9,186 nucleotides of DNA from Arthrobacter sp. (lineage in GTDB: Bacteria; Actinomycetota; Actinomycetes; Actinomycetales; Micrococcaceae), in contig JASLAA010000112.1 in assembly GCA_030147325.1 (NCBI GenBank), forward strand, positions 1 to 9,186, given 5' to 3'. The notes below the pieces were generated by a model. That model did not search any database, was not told the DNA's origin, and worked only from the letters and a program-made list of their open reading frames with translations. The position numbers and the translations under genes were made by a program. Shown in pieces: positions 5,183-9,186 of this stretch. Positions within the stretch are counted from its first letter, which is position 1. The number at the start of each line of letters is the position of its first letter.

Positions 5183-6250
5183 ATGGACATGGACACTCTG
5201 CTGATCGAGTCTGCGGGACTCGACCAGGTCGAGGGTGCCCTCGAGCGGCTCTTCGCAGAATCCAAGGTCCGCGCAGCCCGGATAGGTCCCGGCTACCACG
5301 CACTCTGGGAGACCCTCGAGCGCTGCACCGCCGGCGGGAAGCGCTTCCGGCCGCGGATGGTGATGTCCGCCTACCAGATGCTCGGCGGCCGGGACGTCGA
5401 CAACGCGTCGTACCTCGGGGCCGCCTTCGAACTGCTGCACACGGCACTGATCGTGCACGACGACGTGATCGACCGCGACTTCGTCCGCCGCGGCATCCCG
5501 AACGTGTCCGGTCGCTACCGGAACATCGCGGAAGCCGCAGGGGCGACCCCGGAGGGTGCCCGGCACGTGGGTGTATCGGCGGGTGTGATCGCAGGCGACC
5601 TCGCCCTCTCGAACGCCTACCGGCTGCTCGAGCGCGTCGAGGCCGACCCGTCGACGCGGCGACGGCTCGGTGAGATCCTCGACGAGGCCGTCTTCGCCTC
5701 GGCCGCCGGGGAGTTCCTCGACATCGAGACCTCGCTCAGTCCGACGATGCCCCCTCTCGAGGAGATCGTCCGCATGGCCAGGCTCAAGACCTCCGTCTAC
5801 TCCTTCGAGGGGCCGCTGCAGGCCGGTGCCGTGCTCGCCGGCGCAGGGGAGGAGGTGATCACCCGGCTCGGTGACTTCGGTCGCGATGCCGGGATCGCCT
5901 ACCAGATCGCCGACGATCTCCTCGGTGTGTTCGGCAACGAGACCCGCACCGGCAAGACGAACTGGGGTGACCTGCGCGAGGGCAAGCGCACGGCGCTGCT
6001 GTCCTACGTCTCCGCCCGTCCGGAGTGGGAGAGCATCTCCTCGCTGGTGGGAAGCCCCGGGATGTCCGCGGCCGACGCGGATCTCGTCCGTCGGATCATG
6101 GTCGACAGCGGCGCGAAGGACTACTCCGCGGATCTGGCGGCCGACTACGCCGCCCGGGCGAGGGCCCACCTCGACGCCGACGTGATCCCCCCGGCCCTGC
6201 GGTCCGCGCTCGATCCCGTGGTGACGGCCATCGTCGACAGGGTGCGCTGA
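5183..6250 (+). CDS. crtE: Geranylgeranyl diphosphate synthase (polyprenyl synthetase)
   Basis: The enzyme extends DMAPP/FPP with IPP to GGPP, the C20 precursor of carotenoids. Visible family motifs, numbered from the ATG at 5183: GGKRFRP near 51-57, the first Asp-rich motif DDVID at 93-97 in HTALIVHDDVID, KTSVYSFEGPL near 202, and the second Asp-rich region DDLLGVFG at 244-251 followed by GKTNWGDLREGKRT. The small Ala five residues before the first motif, in place of Phe or Tyr, favours products of C20 or more. The second motif reads DDLLG rather than DDxxD, as I recall for other actinobacterial GGPP synthases. Length is 355 residues. Two starts compete: TTG at 5168, with a weak AGGGA upstream, and ATG at 5183, with no ribosome-binding site. 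I prefer ATG because the likely -10 overlaps the TTG. Its stop directly abuts the crtB start. Confidence 0.9.
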   Translation: MDMDTLLIESAGLDQVEGALERLFAESKVRAARIGPGYHALWETLERCTAGGKRFRPRMVMSAYQMLGGRDVDNASYLGAAFELLHTALIVHDDVIDRDFVRRGIPNVSGRYRNIAEAAGATPEGARHVGVSAGVIAGDLALSNAYRLLERVEADPSTRRRLGEILDEAVFASAAGEFLDIETSLSPTMPPLEEIVRMARLKTSVYSFEGPLQAGAVLAGAGEEVITRLGDFGRDAGIAYQIADDLLGVFGNETRTGKTNWGDLREGKRTALLSYVSARPEWESISSLVGSPGMSAADADLVRRIMVDSGAKDYSADLAADYAARARAHLDADVIPPALRSALDPVVTAIVDRVR

Positions 6251-7150
6251 GTGGGCATCGACGACTCGCTCGCCCGGTACAACGCGGCCGCGCTGAAGAC
6301 CTCCGCCGAGGTCATCCGCTGCTACTCGACGTCGTTCGGGCTGGCCTCCCGTCTCCTGGACCGCACCACCCGCACCTCGATCGAGGCCATCTATGCGCTG
6401 GTCCGTGTCGCGGACGAGATCGTGGACGGAGCGGCAGCCGGCGCCGGCGTCTCCCCGGCGGGGGTGGGACGACTCCTCGACGATCTCGAGGTCGAGACGG
6501 AGGCTGCGATGGCCGGCGGGTACAGCGCCAACCTCGTGGTCCACGCGTTCGCGATCACCGCCCGCGCGACCGGCATCGACGCCGAGCTCACCCGCCCGTT
6601 CTTCGCGTCGATGCGCGCGGACATCACCCAGCGCGAACACACCCAGGAGTCCTTCGACCGCTACGTCTACGGCTCCGCCGAGGTCGTCGGGCTCATGTGC
6701 CTGCGGGCCTTCCTGGTAGGAAGGTCCGTGACCGCGGCAGAGGATGCGGTGCTGGTGGACGGTGCGCGCCATCTCGGAGCGGCCTTCCAGAAGATCAATT
6801 TCCTGCGGGACCTCGCCGAGGACTTCTCCACGCTCGGCAGGAGCTACTTCCCCGGCGTACGGCCGGGGAACTTCACCGAGGCGGACAAGGAGCGGCTCCT
6901 CGACGACATCGACGAGGACCTGCGGATCTCGGCGGCCGCGCTTCCGGGGCTGCCTCCCGTGCCGAGGCGCGCCGTCGCCCTCGCCCAGGGCCTTTTCACC
7001 GAACTCGCGGGAAGGCTGCGACGAACGCCGGCCGATACCCTGCTCAGGGCGCGGGTCCGGGTGCCGAACCCGGTCAAGCTCCGCATCATGGCGAAAGCCT
7101 TCACCGGTCGCGCGGTACCGGGACTCGCCGCGCACGAGAGGACGACATGA
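6251..7150 (+). CDS. crtB: Phytoene synthase
   Basis: CrtB joins two GGPP head to head to give phytoene, the first committed C40 carotenoid. The 299 residues show the squalene/phytoene synthase features in order: CYSTSF (24-29), the first Asp-rich motif ADEIVD (Asp55 and Asp59), RYVYGSAEVVGLMCL (137-151), and the second Asp-rich motif FLRDLAEDF (Asp187 and Asp191) in QKINFLRDLAEDFSTLGRSY. Both motifs bind the Mg-diphosphates and are intact. The GTG start at 6251 follows the crtE stop with no gap and has only a weak AGGGTG before it, which points to translational coupling. The crtI start overlaps its stop as ATGA. A squalene synthase or diapophytoene synthase would share the motifs, but the neighbouring crtE and crtI favour phytoene. 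Confidence 0.93.
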   Translation: MGIDDSLARYNAAALKTSAEVIRCYSTSFGLASRLLDRTTRTSIEAIYALVRVADEIVDGAAAGAGVSPAGVGRLLDDLEVETEAAMAGGYSANLVVHAFAITARATGIDAELTRPFFASMRADITQREHTQESFDRYVYGSAEVVGLMCLRAFLVGRSVTAAEDAVLVDGARHLGAAFQKINFLRDLAEDFSTLGRSYFPGVRPGNFTEADKERLLDDIDEDLRISAAALPGLPPVPRRAVALAQGLFTELAGRLRRTPADTLLRARVRVPNPVKLRIMAKAFTGRAVPGLAAHERTT

Positions 7151-8766
7151 CACGGGAGCAGAGCGGGCGTGCACGGGTAGGCGGGAAGGACGTCGTCGTG
7201 ATCGGGGGAGGGATCGGCGGGCTGGCGACAGCGGCCCTCCTCGCCAGGGAGGGCCACCAGGTGACCCTGCTGGAGAAGCGCGAACAGGTGGGAGGGCGCG
7301 CAGGATCCTGGGAGCAGGACGGCTTCCGTTTCGACACCGGGCCCTCCTGGTACCTGATGCCCGAGGTCATCGACCACTTCTTCAGGCTGATGGGGACGAG
7401 CGCAGCCGACGAACTGGACCTGGTGAAGCTGGACCCCGGCTACCGCGTCGTCTTCGAGGACGGGGGAGCCGTCGACGTGCCCGCCGATCGCGAGGCGGTG
7501 ACGAAGCTCTTCGAGTCCATGGAGGAGGGGGCGGGCGAGCAGCTCTCGACCTACCTGGACTCGGCCGAGGACGCCTACGAGATGGCGAAGAAGCGATTCC
7601 TCTACTCGACCTTCCAGTCCTTCCTCCCGTTCGTCCGGCCCGACGTCCTGAAAAGGCTTCCCCGCATCGGTGCCCTGCTGCTCCAGCCCCTGCAGTCCTT
7701 CGTGGAGAAGCGGTTCAAGGACCCTCGCATCCAGCAGATCCTCGGCTACCCCGCGGTGTTCCTCGGCAGTTCTCCGTTCGAGGCGCCGAGCATGTACCAC
7801 CTGATGAGCCACCTCGACCTCGACGACGGCGTCCTCTACCCGATGGGTGGTTTCACGACCCTCATCGACGCCCTGCGCCGGGTCGCCGTCGCCGCCGGGG
7901 TCGAGATCCGCACGGGGGCCGACGTCGTCGCGATCGACACCGACGCCCGGACACCGGGACGGTCGCCCCTGGACCGCCGGCACGCGACGGTGCGAGCGGT
8001 GACGTACCGCACGCAGGGGACGACGGCGTCGGTCGACGCCGACATGGTCGTCTCCGCTGCGGACCTGCACCACACCGAGACCACACTGCTCCCGGGAGAC
8101 CTGCAGACGTATCCCGAGAAGTACTGGGCCAAGCGCGTCCCGGGCCCGAGTGCGCTGCTGCTCTACCTCGGCGTGCGGGGAGGGCTGCCGCAGCTCGAAC
8201 ACCACACGCTCCTGTTCACCACCGACTGGCGCGACAACTTCGGCCGGATCTTCGGCAAGGAGTCCTCGATCCCCTCGCCGGCGTCGCTCTACGTCTGCCG
8301 CCCGAGTGCGACCGACGACTCGGTGGCTCCGGAGGGCCACGAGAACGTCTTCGTGCTCGTTCCGATCCCGGCCGACATCAGTATCGGCAAGGGAGGGCTC
8401 GAGCGCGGGGGAGACGCCCGGGTGGAGGAGCTCGCGGACGAGGTGATCGCACAGATCTCGGACTGGGCGGGGATCCCCGATCTCGCCGAACGCATCGTCG
8501 TGCGGCGCAGTTACGGTCCGCAGGACTTCGCCGACGACCTCAATGCCTGGCGCGGGACCTCCCTCGGCCCCGCACACATCCTCAAGCAGAGCGCCTTCTT
8601 CCGTGGCGCCAACCGCAGCGCGAAGGTGGAGAACCTGTTCTACGCGGGCAGCTCCACAGTTCCGGGCATCGGTATCCCGATGTGCCTGATCAGTGCCGAA
8701 CTCGTCGTCAAGCGACTGCGCGGCGACACGACCACCGGGCCGCTGCCGGAGCCCGCCCGAGGGTGA
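7147..8766 (+). CDS. crtI: Phytoene desaturase (CrtI type)
   Basis: CrtI is an FAD-dependent, membrane-associated desaturase that converts phytoene stepwise, usually to lycopene. The 539-residue length is normal to slightly long. The N-terminal dinucleotide-binding fold VVVIGGGIGGLATAALLA (GGGIGG at 20-25) is followed by the acidic Glu43 in LLEKREQVGGRAGSW and by FDTGPSWYLMPEV, all typical of the family. The C-terminal signature NLFYAGSSTVPGIGIPMCL (496-514) is the CrtI-type carotenoid oxidoreductase motif. The ATG at 7147 overlaps the crtB stop as ATGA, with GAGAGGA (7136-7142) as its ribosome-binding site. The frame is open for more than 1 kb upstream, but that part runs out of frame through crtB and crtE and is not coding. 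The number of desaturation steps cannot be read from the sequence. It is the last gene of the operon. Confidence 0.95.
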   Translation: MTREQSGRARVGGKDVVVIGGGIGGLATAALLAREGHQVTLLEKREQVGGRAGSWEQDGFRFDTGPSWYLMPEVIDHFFRLMGTSAADELDLVKLDPGYRVVFEDGGAVDVPADREAVTKLFESMEEGAGEQLSTYLDSAEDAYEMAKKRFLYSTFQSFLPFVRPDVLKRLPRIGALLLQPLQSFVEKRFKDPRIQQILGYPAVFLGSSPFEAPSMYHLMSHLDLDDGVLYPMGGFTTLIDALRRVAVAAGVEIRTGADVVAIDTDARTPGRSPLDRRHATVRAVTYRTQGTTASVDADMVVSAADLHHTETTLLPGDLQTYPEKYWAKRVPGPSALLLYLGVRGGLPQLEHHTLLFTTDWRDNFGRIFGKESSIPSPASLYVCRPSATDDSVAPEGHENVFVLVPIPADISIGKGGLERGGDARVEELADEVIAQISDWAGIPDLAERIVVRRSYGPQDFADDLNAWRGTSLGPAHILKQSAFFRGANRSAKVENLFYAGSSTVPGIGIPMCLISAELVVKRLRGDTTTGPLPEPARG

Positions 8767-8773
8767 GGCACCT

Positions 8774-8800
8774 CGGCGGCAGGCCAGCGGCCGGCCGCCG
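8774..8800 (+). terminator. GC hairpin after crtI, possible U-less terminator
   Basis: CGGCGGC (8774-8780) pairs with GCCGCCG (8794-8800), continued inside by GGCC/GGCC across an A-G mismatch, giving 11 bp around an AGC loop. It begins 7 bases after the crtI stop. No T-run follows. Actinobacteria often end transcripts at GC hairpins without a U-tract, so termination or 3'-end protection is plausible but unproven. Confidence 0.5.
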
Positions 8801-8822
8801 AACGATGGAACCTGCGGGCGGA

Positions 8823-8867
8823 CCCTCGTGGCCCGACCGGCCGGCAGCGACGGGCACCGACCGAGGG
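8823..8867 (+). terminator. Second GC hairpin downstream of crtI
   Basis: CCCTCG (8823-8828) pairs with CGAGGG (8862-8867), and inside it GCCCG (8831-8835) pairs with CGGGC (8851-8855) around a loop containing CCGGCCGG. No T-run follows. It stands between crtI and the first rpoB promoter candidate, where insulation of rpoB from crt readthrough would be useful. Confidence 0.4.
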
Positions 8868-8877
8868 GTGGCGGTGC

Positions 8878-8906
8878 TTGACGAGTGGGGGATCGAAGGG
8901 TAGTGG
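8878..8906 (+). promoter_or_regulatory. Candidate upstream rpoB promoter
   Basis: TTGACG (8878-8883) is a near-perfect -35, but the sequence 17 bases on is TAGTGG, a poor -10. It could be a second, weaker promoter upstream of the one at 8904-8932. The match of the -35 alone can occur by chance. Confidence 0.3.
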
Positions 8907-8932
8907 ACTTTGCGCTGCGCATCGCGTAGTGT
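8904..8932 (+). promoter_or_regulatory. Likely main rpoB promoter
   Basis: TGGACT (8904-8909) and TAGTGT (8927-8932) are spaced by 17 bases. The start would be near 8939, giving a 5' UTR of about 190 nt before rpoB. The sequence changes here from the GC-rich hairpin zone to a less GC-rich leader, which fits a promoter boundary. Confidence 0.5.
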
Positions 8933-8938
8933 AGGTCT

Positions 8939-9130
8939 TTGCGTCTTCCCTCTAAACCTCAGCCTTCATATAGCGGTGGGCTTTGCTCTGCTCTCGTCGT
9001 TTGACCTGGCCACACGGTTCGGGTTCGCGCGAGCAGACACAGGTGAGCACTGAGATCCCCGCAGCATACTGCGGTGGCGGTGCCGAGGCGAGGGCGCTGA
9101 CAAGCCTGACGGTCTGTGGAAGGATCCCTC
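8939..9130 (+). promoter_or_regulatory. Long rpoB 5' leader with CTTTGC repeats and a hairpin
   Basis: About 190 bases without a credible gene precede rpoB. CTTTGC occurs at 8908, 8937 and 8981 (the first two extended to CTTTGCG), one in the promoter and two at or after the predicted start. A perfect 6-bp hairpin CCGCAG-CATA-CTGCGG lies at 9059-9074. The ribosome-binding site GGAAGGA is at 9118-9124, 6 bases before the TTG start. I see no terminator in the leader. A regulatory role is possible but rests only on length and repeats. Confidence 0.45.
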
Positions 9131-9186
9131 TTGGTCGCCCCGAGCACCTCTAATAATGCAACCGCTACCAGCCAGGTCGACGCCGA
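9131..9186 (+). CDS. rpoB: RNA polymerase beta subunit, first codons only (3' end outside window)
   Basis: Only 18 codons are visible, starting with TTG at 9131 and reading VAPSTSNNATATSQVDA after initiation as Met. A TTG start with a Ser/Thr/Asn/Ala-rich N-terminus is what I recall for rpoB of Arthrobacter and relatives. The GGAAGGA site at an ideal 6-base distance supports the start. The position downstream of rplJ-rplL is where rpoB-rpoC normally sit. RpoB forms half of the polymerase active-site cleft and carries the rifamycin site, but none of that is in view. The identification rests on the N-terminus and context, so it is strong but not certain. Confidence 0.87.
   Translation, partial: MVAPSTSNNATATSQVDA

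Noticed and set aside
6025..7146. The crtI reading frame stays open for about 1.1 kb upstream, suggesting a large fusion protein.
   Set aside because: The upstream part is an Arg/Gly/Pro-rich translation of crtE and crtB in the wrong frame; both of those genes have intact motifs, and crtI has its own ATG and ribosome-binding site at 7147.
5177..7174. A 665-codon open frame on the minus strand opposite crtE and crtB.
   Set aside because: It is a mirror of GC-rich codons, shows no recognisable domain, and overlaps completely with two well-supported genes.
3174..8766. The crt block as a recent mobile island.
   Set aside because: No integrase, transposase, flanking direct repeats, tRNA target or compositional shift is visible.
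6744..8903. A 719-codon plus-strand frame through crtB and crtI, with a 692-codon minus-strand frame opposite.
   Set aside because: Composition is almost only Arg, Gly, Pro, Ser and Ala, as expected of a shifted frame in high-GC DNA; crtB and crtI explain the sequence.
8959..9147. A 62-codon minus-strand frame over the rpoB leader as a small gene.
   Set aside because: No ribosome-binding site was evident, it overlaps the rpoB start and ribosome-binding site, and the protein has no recognisable features.

Overview
The window comes from a high-GC actinobacterium, most likely a member of the Micrococcaceae close to Arthrobacter. The grounds are the GC-rich codon use, the form of L10 and L7/L12, the TTG-initiated rpoB with its Ser/Thr/Asn/Ala-rich start, and the actinobacterial style of the carotenoid enzymes. 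The genus is inferred from recalled protein features, not from a search.

The backbone is the ribosomal-protein/RNA-polymerase locus. From left to right: the 3' part of rplA (L1) with a strong terminator; a 385-residue tandem GNAT acetyltransferase that appears to be transcribed as a leaderless mRNA; the rplJ promoter and a roughly 220-nt L10 leader ending in an intrinsic attenuator; rplJ (L10) and rplL (L7/L12) with a strong terminator; and, at the far right, the promoter, long 5' UTR and first codons of rpoB.

Between rplL and rpoB lies a block of about 5.6 kb of isoprenoid and carotenoid genes. On the minus strand are idi (type I IPP isomerase) and, downstream of it, an acetyl-CoA C-acetyltransferase. 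Diverging on the plus strand is a tightly coupled crtE-crtB-crtI operon (GGPP synthase, phytoene synthase, phytoene desaturase). Idi balances IPP and DMAPP, CrtE makes C20 GGPP, CrtB condenses two GGPP into phytoene, and CrtI desaturates it towards lycopene. No cyclase, lycopene elongase or crt regulator is present, so later pigment steps must be encoded elsewhere or be absent.

The regulatory sequence is the most informative part: two promoters sharing a TACGCT -10 at N18 spacing, one apparently leaderless; an L10 leader whose terminator 5' arm has a near-complement upstream; an AT-rich divergent idi/crtE promoter patch; two GC hairpins without a U-tract after crtI; and a long rpoB leader with three CTTTGC repeats. 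I see no mobile element, CRISPR array, tRNA or rRNA, and no clearly novel system. Long open frames overlapping the real genes are GC-driven shadows.
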